From assembly GCA_024643345.1 (NCBI GenBank), contig JAHENB010000006.1, forward strand, positions 53,729 through 117,728: a DNA stretch of 64,000 nucleotides, in the 5' to 3' direction. The DNA comes from Maribacter sp. (lineage in GTDB: Bacteria; Bacteroidota; Bacteroidia; Flavobacteriales; Flavobacteriaceae). Positions 9,313 to 18,105 of the stretch are shown piece after piece (within the stretch, counting starts at the first letter, position 1; every line of letters starts with the position of its first letter). The notes below the pieces were generated by a model. The model was not told where the DNA came from, did no database searches, and saw only the letters and a list, made by a program, of their open reading frames with translations. The translations under genes were made by a program, and so were the position numbers.

Positions 9313-10479
9313 ATGAAATTGAAACCAATTGCACAATCCTTTTCAGTAAATTATACCTACAAGCTTCATTTTACCCAGAATTTATTTCATATAGATAATG
9401 GCTTGTTCAAAAATATTATCAAGGAATACGATAAAAAAAGAAAGGTCAAACTCTTCTTTGTTGTCGATAACGGTGTTCTTGAACACCATCCACAGTTGTT
9501 GGAGTCGATAAATGCGTACTGTCTTGCCCACGGAAATCTTATACAATTCACTTCAAGTTTGGTGATACCCGGAGGGGAACAATGTAAAAATGACGCTAGC
9601 TATGTTGATCTTGTATTACAAGGAATCAATTCGAACGCTATTTGCAGGCATTCATTTGTTGTGGTCATCGGGGGAGGAGCGGTCATTGATATGGCGGGTT
9701 ATGCGGCGGCCATTGCACATAGGGGCGTTAAACTTATCCGGATTCCGACCACCGTGCTATCTCAAAATGATTCGGCAGTCGGCGTTAAGAACAGTGTTAA
9801 TCTATTTGAAAAGAAAAATTTCCTGGGAACATTTGCCCCACCGTACGCCATTATAAATGACAGTGAATTTTTAAAGACCTTGGAGCAAAGGGATTGGATT
9901 GCCGGTATTTCTGAAGCCATAAAGGTATCGTTGATAAAAGATGCCGAGTTTTTTCGGTATATCGAGCAGCGTACCGAACATTTGCGAAAAAGGCATATGC
10001 CCACCATGGATGAGATAATCTATAAATGTGCGGAAATGCATATGGATCATATTTCGCAAGGGGGGGATCCCTTTGAAAGTGGCTCTTCCCGACCATTGGA
10101 TTTTGGCCACTGGGCAGCCCATAAGCTGGAACAGATGACGCATTATAACCTTCGACATGGCGAGGCGGTGGCCAAAGGTATCGCCTTGGATGTTACCTAT
10201 GCCAATTTAATGGGATTGATTCCAGAAAAAACGCTAAAAAGGATTATCAAGGTGATGGAGGACATCGGTTTTAATTTGCTGCTCCCCATTGAATCTGATA
10301 ATGATATGATAAAACTTTTGAAGGGAATTGAAGAATTTCGAGAACATCTAGGAGGTGAATTGACGATTACTTTGATAAGTGATATCGGAAAAAAACACGA
10401 TGTGCATAAGATCGATATGGAAATTATGAAACAGGCGGTTTCGGATTTAAATGTGATGTGCACGATAAATTCCATATAA
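9313..10479 (+). CDS. eboD: EboD, 3-dehydroquinate synthase-like sugar-phosphate cyclase
   Basis: About 388 residues, a member of the sugar-phosphate cyclase group that includes dehydroquinate synthase and epi-valiolone synthases. NAD-binding GGGAVIDMAGY, the PTTVLSQNDSAVGVKN loop, and the metal ligands in GISEAIK, LDFGHWAAH and LRHGEAVAKG are present. I start at the ATG at 9313; an in-frame TTG at 9304, immediately after the eboC stop, would add three residues. The position in an ebo operon and divergence from housekeeping AroB in the active-site loop suggest a dedicated role in making a cyclitol-like moiety rather than shikimate, but this is inference. Confidence 0.93.
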   Translation: MKLKPIAQSFSVNYTYKLHFTQNLFHIDNGLFKNIIKEYDKKRKVKLFFVVDNGVLEHHPQLLESINAYCLAHGNLIQFTSSLVIPGGEQCKNDASYVDLVLQGINSNAICRHSFVVVIGGGAVIDMAGYAAAIAHRGVKLIRIPTTVLSQNDSAVGVKNSVNLFEKKNFLGTFAPPYAIINDSEFLKTLEQRDWIAGISEAIKVSLIKDAEFFRYIEQRTEHLRKRHMPTMDEIIYKCAEMHMDHISQGGDPFESGSSRPLDFGHWAAHKLEQMTHYNLRHGEAVAKGIALDVTYANLMGLIPEKTLKRIIKVMEDIGFNLLLPIESDNDMIKLLKGIEEFREHLGGELTITLISDIGKKHDVHKIDMEIMKQAVSDLNVMCTINSI

Positions 10480-10485
10480 AATAAA

Positions 10486-11679
10486 ATGTTCAAAAATAAC
10501 AGCTACCACCTTAGTTATTGTACCAATATCCATCCTGGTGCCAATTGGGAAAGTACCTTTGACAGTTTAAAAAAATTCGTTCCAGGCATAAAATATGAAG
10601 TGAGCAGGAACCAACCTTTTGGATTGGGCCTCAGATTATCCAATAAGGCCAGTGAAGAACTCAATGAAGCGGATCATCTCTCCGAGTTTAAAAATTGGCT
10701 TGATCAAAATAATGTTTACATATTTACCATGAACGGATTTCCATATGGTAATTTTCATGCTGAAAAGGTGAAGGATATGGTGCACCATCCCGATTGGACC
10801 ACTAGGGAAAGGGTCATCTATACCAAAAGGTTGTTTGAGCAACTGGCGGTTTTGTTGCCCAATGAGATCTCTGGCGGCATATCCACTTCTCCCATTAGTT
10901 ATAAGTATTGGCATGATTCCGAGGAATTGAAGGGAAAAGCATTGGAGCTTGGAGCACGGCATCTTGTTGAAATAGTTTTGCACTTGCATGAACTGGAAAG
11001 GACCACCGGAAAATACATGCATTTGGACATTGAACCCGAGCCCGATGGCTTATTGGAGAACAGCGATGAGGTTATCCATTTTTTTTCCAAATACCTGATT
11101 CCAATCGCAATGCCCATTTTACATAATACCCTTGATATGCAAGGAGTCAGGGCCGAAGAACTGGTGAAGCGATACATCACGGTTTGTTATGACATTTGCC
11201 ACTTTTCATTGGCATATGAGGAACCTGAGCAAACCTTTATGAAGTTTAAGGATGCAGGAATTGCGATTGGCAAGATACAGGTAAGCGCTGCACTGAAAAT
11301 TCTCTACCAAAAGGAAGACAACGCGGCGATTTGGGAAACTTTGTCCCATTTTAATGAACCTACCTATTTACATCAGGTAACCGAGTTGATCGGTCAACAG
11401 GTAAAGACCTATAATGACTTGCCCGTCGTACTGGCTGCTAAAAAAGATTTTACTGAGCTGAGGGCCCATTTTCACGTACCTATTTTTTTAGAACGATTTG
11501 GCAAGCTATATTCTACTCAGGACCATATTTTAAAAGTTATCGATTATTTGAAACAACATACGATTTCAGAGCATTTGGAAATCGAAACCTATACATGGGA
11601 TGTGCTTCCTTCAGAATTTAAAAGAGACTTGTCAGAGTCGATAATTAGAGAAATACAGTGGCTAACGAGCAAGCTTTAA
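10486..11679 (+). CDS. eboE: EboE, TIM-barrel metabolite traffic protein
   Basis: A 397-residue protein of the sugar-phosphate isomerase/epimerase-like TIM-barrel fold. Landmarks are the N-terminal YCTNIHPGANWES, NGFPYGNFH, HLDIEPEPDG, VCYDICHFSLAYEEP and KIQVSAAL, where carboxylates and histidines could form a metal site as in xylose isomerase relatives. It is the fifth gene in the canonical ebo order, 6 bases after eboD and 3 bases before eboF. In cyanobacteria EboE belongs to the set needed for scytonemin monomer export; the reaction is not known. Confidence 0.93.
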   Translation: MFKNNSYHLSYCTNIHPGANWESTFDSLKKFVPGIKYEVSRNQPFGLGLRLSNKASEELNEADHLSEFKNWLDQNNVYIFTMNGFPYGNFHAEKVKDMVHHPDWTTRERVIYTKRLFEQLAVLLPNEISGGISTSPISYKYWHDSEELKGKALELGARHLVEIVLHLHELERTTGKYMHLDIEPEPDGLLENSDEVIHFFSKYLIPIAMPILHNTLDMQGVRAEELVKRYITVCYDICHFSLAYEEPEQTFMKFKDAGIAIGKIQVSAALKILYQKEDNAAIWETLSHFNEPTYLHQVTELIGQQVKTYNDLPVVLAAKKDFTELRAHFHVPIFLERFGKLYSTQDHILKVIDYLKQHTISEHLEIETYTWDVLPSEFKRDLSESIIREIQWLTSKL

Positions 11680-11682
11680 GGG

Positions 11683-13059
11683 ATGAAAAAAACTGTAGTG
11701 TTGAATGTGGTAGGGTTAACAAATAGATTGATTGGAAATGACACCCCATTCATTAAAGCATTTATGGAGGCCGGTCAGGCCGCTTTTATTCACCCGGTTT
11801 TCCCAGGGGTAACTTGCACGGCCCAGAGTACATATTTGACGGGTAAATGGCCTTCTGAGCATGGTATTGTGGGAAACGGGTGGTATTTTAAAGATGAATG
11901 CGAAACCAAATTCTGGCGACAATCCAACAAGCTGGTTTCAGGTGAAAAGTTGTGGGATGTCTTAAAAAGGGAAAACCCAAATTTCAGTTGTGCCAATCTT
12001 TTTTGGTGGTATAATATGTATTCCAGTGCTGACTTCAGCGTTACCCCTAGGCCCAATTATTTAGCGGATGGCAGAAAAATTCCGGATATATACAGCTATC
12101 CCCCTGATTTGAGGGATATCCTACAGAAGCAATTGGGCACCTTTCCGTTGTTCCACTTTTGGGGCCCCAAAACATCCATTAAATCGAGCCAATGGATTGC
12201 CGATGCCACCATCAAGACCGATGAATTGTATAGTCCAACCCTGTCATTGGTATATTTGCCCCATTTAGATTATAATCTTCAAAGATATGGGAACGACTTT
12301 AATAAGATCGCCAAGGATTTAAAGGAAATCGATACCGTCGTAGGGCAATTGATAGGGCATTATGAGCAACAAGGGGCAACTGTCGTACTGTTATCGGAAT
12401 ATGGCATAACAGATGTTAAAAACCCTGTCCATTTGAATAGGACTCTTAGATTGAAAGGATATCTTGAAGTAAGAACGGAGCGCGGTCTTGAACTTTTGGA
12501 TGCGGGGGCGAGTAAAGCGTTTGCCGTGGCCGACCATCAGATTGCGCATATCTATCTCAATGATACATCGATCAAAGAAGCGGTAAAAAAATTATTGAAG
12601 GGAGTCAAAGGTGTGGAAAAAGTATTGGCCGATGATGAAATTAAAGAAGCTGGTCTTAACCATGATCGATGTGGCGATTTGGTTGCAGTGGCGGATAATG
12701 ATTCATGGTTTACCTACTATTTTTGGTTAGATGATAAAAAGGCACCAGATTATGCCCGCATGGTAGACATTCATAAAAAACCGGGCTACGATCCCGTGGA
12801 ACTCTTTACAGATCCCAAGGATAAATGGGTAATGCTTAAGGTTATGGCCAAGTTGATCAAAAAGAAACTGGGCTTTCGAACGGTTTTGGATATTATTCCA
12901 TTAAATGCAGATCTGGTGAAGGGTTCTCATGGAAGGACTCCTGAAGATAAGAATGATTATCCGGTTTTTATAACCAACAATAAGAGATTTGATATTAAAG
13001 GGGAGATAAACCCTATGGATATTTTTAGTATTTTAGTAAAACAAGTATTACATCCTTAG
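11683..13059 (+). CDS. eboF: EboF, nucleotide pyrophosphatase/phosphodiesterase-like hydrolase
   Basis: A 458-residue member of the alkaline phosphatase superfamily, NPP branch. The nucleophile region is PVFPGVTCTAQSTYLTGKW, with a catalytic threonine at about residue 44, followed by PSEHGIVGNGWYF; LPHLDYNLQRYG and VLLSEYGITD supply further metal ligands, and VKGSHGRTPED near the C-terminus the last histidine. No signal peptide is visible, so it acts in the cytoplasm. It would cleave a phosphodiester or pyrophosphate on the ebo pathway intermediate. It ends 3 bases before the TMEM220 gene. Confidence 0.93.
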   Translation: MKKTVVLNVVGLTNRLIGNDTPFIKAFMEAGQAAFIHPVFPGVTCTAQSTYLTGKWPSEHGIVGNGWYFKDECETKFWRQSNKLVSGEKLWDVLKRENPNFSCANLFWWYNMYSSADFSVTPRPNYLADGRKIPDIYSYPPDLRDILQKQLGTFPLFHFWGPKTSIKSSQWIADATIKTDELYSPTLSLVYLPHLDYNLQRYGNDFNKIAKDLKEIDTVVGQLIGHYEQQGATVVLLSEYGITDVKNPVHLNRTLRLKGYLEVRTERGLELLDAGASKAFAVADHQIAHIYLNDTSIKEAVKKLLKGVKGVEKVLADDEIKEAGLNHDRCGDLVAVADNDSWFTYYFWLDDKKAPDYARMVDIHKKPGYDPVELFTDPKDKWVMLKVMAKLIKKKLGFRTVLDIIPLNADLVKGSHGRTPEDKNDYPVFITNNKRFDIKGEINPMDIFSILVKQVLHP

Positions 13060-13062
13060 ATA

Positions 13063-13422
13063 ATGAAAATAATTTTTAAATCCATTGGAATTCTGTTCAC
13101 CATTTTGTTCGTTTTGAGTGCTGCGGTTCAGTACAACGATCCTGATGCCATGTTATGGATCGTCATTTACGGGGTGCCTGTCTTACTGTCATTGCTTTTC
13201 TTACTGGATAAGCTCAATGCTTTTGTTGCACTGTTCTTTGGGACTTTGGCCTTGATTGGATTTATTTACCTCTACCCATCCGATTTTCAAGGATTCGATT
13301 TGAATGATGGTGACATTGTGACCGTGGAGTTGGGCAGGGAAGCCTTTGGGTTATTGATTGTTTCCTTGGTATTGTTCACCTATGCTTTTAGAATAAGATA
13401 TCTGGCCAAATCAAAGGTCTAA
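13063..13422 (+). CDS. TMEM220-family membrane protein, seventh gene of the ebo operon
   Basis: A 119-residue protein with four predicted membrane segments: IGILFTILFVLSAAV, MLWIVIYGVPVLLSLLFLL, NAFVALFFGTLALIGFIYL and FGLLIVSLVLFTYAF. The motif QYNDPDAMLWIVIYG after helix one and the acidic GREAFGL before helix four match the transmembrane 220 family, also found in animals. Function unknown in any organism. It starts 3 bases after eboF and so belongs to the same operon; it is not part of the standard eboA-F definition. It overlaps the convergent dnaX gene by 12 bases. Confidence 0.82.
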   Translation: MKIIFKSIGILFTILFVLSAAVQYNDPDAMLWIVIYGVPVLLSLLFLLDKLNAFVALFFGTLALIGFIYLYPSDFQGFDLNDGDIVTVELGREAFGLLIVSLVLFTYAFRIRYLAKSKV

Positions 13423-15207
13423 ATCAAATTCTTGTCTTAGAATGTCTATGGCGGGGTTTTTCTCCCTTAATTTATTGTATTTCTCCTCAGGGGTAAAGGC
13501 ATATTTTTTGACAGCTTCCTCATTCACCGTAATCTTAAGGTTGATGCGGTAATTGTTTAATTTCAACCTTAAATACTCCAATAGTCCACTTTGTTCCCGC
13601 TCCACTTCTTTTTTCATGGTATCATTGGGGAGCTCTATCCAAATCGTATCCCCTTTCAATATTTTTGGGATATCCGTGGCCAGGTTCGACGACAATATTT
13701 TTTGTCCTTTTTTATCAATATCTTTTACAAAATGATTCCAATGTGTTATTAGCGCCTCTTCCGAAAAGGCATCGGTGGGCAAATTCCCTTTATCTATCTT
13801 GGCTTCTTCCTTAAGTAGCAAATGTTCTTTTTTGGCCTTTATTCCCGAAATGGACCAACTGGAAACACGCTTAACATCTTTTTGGATATTGATTTTGCTT
13901 ACCGTGGCCGAGGCCACGTTTTCATAGGGTTCATTCGTTTCATCGACCAATTGTTCTTCCTTTGGCGGCAAAACTGCTTTGATTTCACCGGTATTTGTTG
14001 AATTTGGTTCGGCGGGATCTGCTTCAGCAGGTTCCGTAACGGTTTTACTAGGTGGACTTTTTAAGTGTTTTTCCTTATAAAAGGAAGCAGGGGCAATGAA
14101 ATCAATGGTTTTATTAGCTAGGACAATCGATTCAGGATTTTTTTTTTCGCCTTCAAAATCAATCGAGGCCAATTTCATAAGGGTAAGTTCAACCAATAGA
14201 CGTTGGTTTTTGCTCGATTTGTATTTTAAGTCACAGTCGTTCGTCAGGTCCATGGCCCGTAAGAGGAAGGGCTTGGTGGTACTTTTGGCCTGTTCAAGGT
14301 ATTTTTTCTGGGCTTCCTCCCCAACTTCCAATAATTCTACGGTACCCTCGTGCTGGCAGACCATTAAATCCCGGAAATGTGAAGCGAGCCCGCTGATAAA
14401 ATGGTGACCATCGAAACCCAATGCCAAGGTCTTGTTAAGGAGAAGCAGCAAACCTGGAATATCGTGGGCCAAGATGAGTTCGGTTGCCGTGAAATAGGTT
14501 TCATAATCCAAAACATTCAAATTCTCGGTCACTGCTTTTCGGGTAAGGGTTTTTCCTGAAAAACTGACCACCCTATCAAATATAGACAGTGCATCTCGCA
14601 TGGCACCATCTGCTTTTTGGGCGATAATATGAAGTGCATCTTCCTGGGCATTTATGCCCTGGCTTTCAGCAATATACTTGAGGTATTTTGCGGCATCCTT
14701 CACGGTGATGCGTTTAAAATCAAAAATTTGACAACGCGACAATATGGTGGGAATGATCTTATGTTTCTCTGTCGTGGCCAAAATAAATATGGCATGCCTT
14801 GGGGGCTCTTCAAGGGTCTTTAAGAAAGCATTGAACGCAGATTGGGAAAGCATGTGCACCTCGTCGATAATATATACTTTATACTTGCCAACCTGCGGCG
14901 GTATACGAACCTGATCGATGAGGTTGCGTATATCATCAACAGAATTGTTCGAAGCGGCATCGAGTTCAAAAATATTGAAAGCGAAATCCTCATCCTCCCT
15001 TTGTGTGCCATCTTCGTTGATCTTCTTCGCCAAAATTCTTGCACAGGTGGTCTTGCCGACCCCCCTTGGCCCGCAAAACAACAAGGCCTGGGCCAAATGA
15101 TCGTTCTTGATCGCGTTGGTCAACGTATTGGTGATCGACTCTTGACCAACAACGTCTTTAAAGCTTTGCGGTCTGTACTTGCGCGCCGATACGATAAAGG
15201 GTTCCAA
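13411..15207 (-). CDS. dnaX: DNA polymerase III subunit gamma/tau
   Basis: The 598-residue clamp-loader ATPase subunit of the replicative polymerase. Walker A GPRGVGKTT is at residues 46-54, Walker B and sensor regions are IDEVHMLSQ and ILATTEKHKI, and the arginine finger motif is LSRCQIF. The zinc-binding cysteines that usually follow Walker A are absent: the segment between ARILAKK and FELDAASNN has none. After residue 370 there is a low-complexity, proline- and glutamate-rich linker, then a C-terminal tau-like domain ending EFDLDL. No programmed frameshift site was evident. Convergent with the ebo operon. Confidence 0.97.
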   Translation of the reverse strand: MEPFIVSARKYRPQSFKDVVGQESITNTLTNAIKNDHLAQALLFCGPRGVGKTTCARILAKKINEDGTQREDEDFAFNIFELDAASNNSVDDIRNLIDQVRIPPQVGKYKVYIIDEVHMLSQSAFNAFLKTLEEPPRHAIFILATTEKHKIIPTILSRCQIFDFKRITVKDAAKYLKYIAESQGINAQEDALHIIAQKADGAMRDALSIFDRVVSFSGKTLTRKAVTENLNVLDYETYFTATELILAHDIPGLLLLLNKTLALGFDGHHFISGLASHFRDLMVCQHEGTVELLEVGEEAQKKYLEQAKSTTKPFLLRAMDLTNDCDLKYKSSKNQRLLVELTLMKLASIDFEGEKKNPESIVLANKTIDFIAPASFYKEKHLKSPPSKTVTEPAEADPAEPNSTNTGEIKAVLPPKEEQLVDETNEPYENVASATVSKINIQKDVKRVSSWSISGIKAKKEHLLLKEEAKIDKGNLPTDAFSEEALITHWNHFVKDIDKKGQKILSSNLATDIPKILKGDTIWIELPNDTMKKEVEREQSGLLEYLRLKLNNYRINLKITVNEEAVKKYAFTPEEKYNKLREKNPAIDILRQEFDLDL

Positions 15208-15402
15208 ATGTTTTAAATTAATGGATTATGGGGGATTTGTTTCATTAGGATGCCATGGCCATCTACCAACTAACATATGGTGAGTCCGATTTCAAGCTAA
15301 CGCCTTTGAATAGAAATAACCATCAGCTACAAATATAAAAATAGCATACCACTCTCCGGTTTATTTAATAAATAATAGGGATTTTTTTATCAACAATTCA
15401 AC

Positions 15403-15410
15403 TAACTTTG
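15403..15410 (+). promoter_or_regulatory. -7 promoter element of rnpB
   Basis: TAACTTTG is an exact match to the Bacteroidota -7 consensus TAnnTTTG. It lies 6 bases before the first base of the predicted P1 helix of RNase P RNA, the expected distance to the transcription start. No clear TTG is present at the -33 position; the region is a T-run. Confidence 0.7.
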
Positions 15411-15416
15411 TATTGA

Positions 15417-15732
15417 GCAGGTCTCCTTATCGCTGTGTGTCGAATTTATTCAGGTGCACAGAGGAAAGTCCGGACACCATAGTGCGGCATAGCGGGTAAC
15501 GCCCGTCGTCCCGCTTCTGGCGGGATAGGACCAGTGCAACAGAAAGGATGTACAGGTGAAGCTGTAGTGAAATCATGTAAACTCTATGCGGTGAAACGTC
15601 ATGTAAATCGGTGCTTGAGGGCTGCACGCCCGAGCCGAAGGGTAGGCGGTTTGAGCTTATGGGCAACCATTGGCCTAGATAAATGATAGGGGAGTCCCAT
15701 CGGGACTTTACAGAATCCGGCTTACGGCCTGC
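15417..15732 (+). ncRNA. rnpB: RNase P RNA component, bacterial class A
   Basis: The catalytic RNA that removes 5' leaders from tRNA precursors, about 316 bases. The universally conserved 5' core GAGGAAAGTCCGGAC is at 15461-15475 and the 3' core ACAGAATCCGGCTTAC at 15710-15725. The ends are set by the P1 helix: GCAGGTC at 15417 pairs with GGCCTGC ending at 15732. A run of eight T follows directly (15733-15740), so P1 plus the T-run probably also acts as terminator. An internal hairpin formed by TCCCGCTTCTGGCGGGA near 15510-15526 is the variable P3/P12-type insert. The 209 bases between dnaX and this gene hold no other feature I can name. Confidence 0.97.
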
Positions 15733-15852
15733 TTTTTTTTAATGTATTGTATGCCTGGCCAGTGTACGCACCAATTTATGCCAATGCCCAAGAGGATGTT
15801 TCAGGGCTATGCAATTGCTTTTATTTGATTGCCTAGCGCTTTTCGATTTATA

Positions 15853-16392
15853 TCAATCCCATTGAAAAAAGCTAAAAACACTTCCCCCGTATTTTCGAAA
15901 ATTCTTAAAATAAGCTTCGTGAGATAAGTCGGTCTTATCGGAATGTTCAATGATCAAAAGGCCTTCTTTATTCAGTAGATTATTCTGGAACACCAATTTA
16001 GGTACTTTCACAAAAGATTCAAAGCCAATATTATATGGGGGGTCCACAAAAATAATATCGGCCTTGATTCCGGTTCTTTCCAAGTACTTGAAAACATCAT
16101 TCTTAATGGCATTAATGGGCATTTCCAATTCCTTGGCCGTTCTTGCGGTAAACGCAGCACAACCGGGATCAATATCTACTGCGGTGACTTGGGCAGCGCC
16201 GCGTGAGGCAAATTCGTAACTGATATTGCCTGTTCCCGAAAAAAGATCCAAAACACTAATCCCTTCAAAGTCGATTTGGTTATTTAAGATATTGAAAAGG
16301 GCTTCTTTGGCCATATCGGAAGTAGGGCGCACCGGCAATCTCTTAGGTGCCATAATACGCCTTCCTTTGTGTTGTCCCGATATTATTCGCAT
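15853..16392 (-). CDS. rsmD: 16S rRNA (guanine966-N2)-methyltransferase
   Basis: A 179-residue Rossmann-fold methyltransferase that modifies G966 of 16S rRNA during 30S assembly. The N-terminus MRIISGQHKGRRI is the RsmD signature; SAM-binding motif I is VLDLFSGTGNISYEFA and catalytic motif IV is FVDPPYNIGFE. The start codon overlaps by one base the stop of the upstream DUF3822 gene, so the two are cotranscribed. This gene pair is a common arrangement in Flavobacteriia. Confidence 0.96.
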   Translation of the reverse strand: MRIISGQHKGRRIMAPKRLPVRPTSDMAKEALFNILNNQIDFEGISVLDLFSGTGNISYEFASRGAAQVTAVDIDPGCAAFTARTAKELEMPINAIKNDVFKYLERTGIKADIIFVDPPYNIGFESFVKVPKLVFQNNLLNKEGLLIIEHSDKTDLSHEAYFKNFRKYGGSVFSFFQWD

Positions 16393-17225
16393 TAAAGCGC
16401 GTTGATTAGGGTGAAATCAATGCTTTCCGATTCTGAGTTGACCTCCAATGCATGTGTGACATTGGTTGTCTTCATGATCGAAAGGTGCCTTACATATTGG
16501 TGGCAAAGCAGATACAGGGAATCGTCTTCGTCGATTTCACCAAATAGCTTCAATGGAATGGTTTCTGGATCGAGCTGTAACTGTTCAAAGGTGAAAAGCA
16601 GGTAATATAAAAAATCTTCATCTGAGCCATTGTCGAAGCAATTGAAAAACAATAACTTCTTATTTGATATGACGGTTACATCCATCTGCATGTTCGCAAG
16701 ATGTACGTAGCAGACGAGTTCTTTTCTGGTATGGATGCCCATTAATGACTGTATCATCACCGTCCCATGGTGTTTGTAAACGAATTCACCGAAGAGGTCG
16801 TATATGTAGTTGTTGATGTTCATGAAAGGGACATAAACATTTACCATTTCAAGATTTTCGAACTCATCGTGGGCCAGTTGGTCATTGGCCAAAATTCGTA
16901 CATTGAATTTGAGATAATTCGCCAATTCCGATACATCGAACATGGGCTTGGGCACAAGACTGAACAAATGGTTCCTGTGCACAACTACGACATCCAAAAA
17001 CACCGAATGGTCTATTTGGTTTTTTTCCAGTAGTTGCCTAAGTTCTTTTAAAACCAAGTCTGGGGGCAATTCTTTTGTGAACTGCACTCGTTGTGCATCG
17101 ATGATTTTATTGCTTATGGTATCGAGTACACAAAAAGAAAGTCCATTCAAACTAATTTGAATGGACAGTCTACAGTAATCTTTTAAGTAATCTTCGATAG
17201 TATTATTATTCGTCTTTTCTGTCAT
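16392..17225 (-). CDS. DUF3822 family protein (actin-like fold)
   Basis: A 277-residue protein of the DUF3822 family, which from memory has a structure with an actin-like ATPase fold related to PilM/FtsA. The start chosen is MTEKTNNNTIEDYLKD; seven more residues are possible from an ATG at 17246. Family-type segments are SIQISLNGLSFCVLD near the N-terminus, NDQLAHDEFENLEMVNVYVP, and KLLFFNCFDNGSDEDFLYYLLF. No classical ATP-binding phosphate loops are obvious, so catalytic activity is doubtful. It overlaps the upstream pilin-like gene by 20 bases and rsmD by one. Confidence 0.85.
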   Translation of the reverse strand: MTEKTNNNTIEDYLKDYCRLSIQISLNGLSFCVLDTISNKIIDAQRVQFTKELPPDLVLKELRQLLEKNQIDHSVFLDVVVVHRNHLFSLVPKPMFDVSELANYLKFNVRILANDQLAHDEFENLEMVNVYVPFMNINNYIYDLFGEFVYKHHGTVMIQSLMGIHTRKELVCYVHLANMQMDVTVISNKKLLFFNCFDNGSDEDFLYYLLFTFEQLQLDPETIPLKLFGEIDEDDSLYLLCHQYVRHLSIMKTTNVTHALEVNSESESIDFTLINAL

Positions 17226-17853
17226 AGACCGGCGGCCAGTTTCCACTGGTACTTACTTCCTCCAAAGAACCGACAATAATGGCATTGCCATTGATTTGCT
17301 CAACGCTTTTCTCATTGTTCTCTTTGATCACAAGGTCTCTGGGCTGATCGGCCAATAATAGGTTCTTCATCACTTTTGCCTCGAATACCGGTGCTTTGTA
17401 ACCACTTTTTTCGATAATGGCAGATTTCATTTCAATTTTTTCACCACCTGGGGCACCAGGAATGTTCATCATTGTTTTATACCTGTCGTCGTTTTTGAAA
17501 AGGGAATCTTTCACCGAGACAAAGCCTAGGGTGTCGATTATTTTGACCTCCTGCAACTGATCGATCTTGTAAACTTCATCGAAAGCCATGTATGAAGAAT
17601 CGCGTTGCTGTGTGATCACATACTTTCCGGTTTCAACGAACGAAATCAACTGGTTGAAATCATTGGCATATTGTCCATTTACAGATTTGTAGGCTTCCTG
17701 TGCATTTCTGATGTCCTTTAAGTTGGCCACTACCTTGGCGAAACGCTCTTGTTTTACCTTTTTGAATTCTATTGGCCCCGTTACCGACTTATAAATTAGG
17801 AAACCGAAACCTATGCATGCAATCCAAAGTACAAGTTGTATTATGGTCTTCAT
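17206..17853 (-). CDS. membrane-anchored pilin-like protein of unknown function
   Basis: A 215-residue protein. One N-terminal hydrophobic helix (residues 4-24, IIQLVLWIACIGFGFLIYKSV) is followed by a charged helix, VKQERFAKVVANLKDIR, and then NAQEAYKSVNGQYANDF, an order of helix and motif that recalls type IV pilins and pseudopilins. The processing site of prepilin peptidase (glycine, hydrophobic, glutamate at +5) is not present. The rest is a soluble, probably extracytoplasmic domain. It is the first gene of a three-gene unit with DUF3822 and rsmD. Function unknown; the pilin resemblance is pattern-based. Confidence 0.8.
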   Translation of the reverse strand: MKTIIQLVLWIACIGFGFLIYKSVTGPIEFKKVKQERFAKVVANLKDIRNAQEAYKSVNGQYANDFNQLISFVETGKYVITQQRDSSYMAFDEVYKIDQLQEVKIIDTLGFVSVKDSLFKNDDRYKTMMNIPGAPGGEKIEMKSAIIEKSGYKAPVFEAKVMKNLLLADQPRDLVIKENNEKSVEQINGNAIIVGSLEEVSTSGNWPPVYDRKDE

Positions 17854-18105
17854 TTTTTTTACTGTGTTAGTTAATTATAGTGGTTCACACAAATCTACAA
17901 TTTTTTTGCAAACTGCCTAATTTTTTAAGACTCGATTTATCCTATGTAACCAACACTTGGCAGGATGCCACCCTCCCCCCTAATCTGTCATTTATAGTTG
18001 TAGAAATGAGAACATTGATTTTAAGGGATTCCATGGGATAACAATTCGGAGTTCGCAGCATATTTATTCTTTCAAACTTCAAAATCATGGTTATCTTTAG
18101 CCCCT

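Noticed and set aside
13411..13422. Frameshift or misassembly at the ebo/dnaX junction
   Set aside because: The 12-base convergent overlap is compatible with two intact genes; both C-termini look normal.
15427..15666. 79-codon minus-strand frame
   Set aside because: Lies wholly within the RNase P RNA gene.
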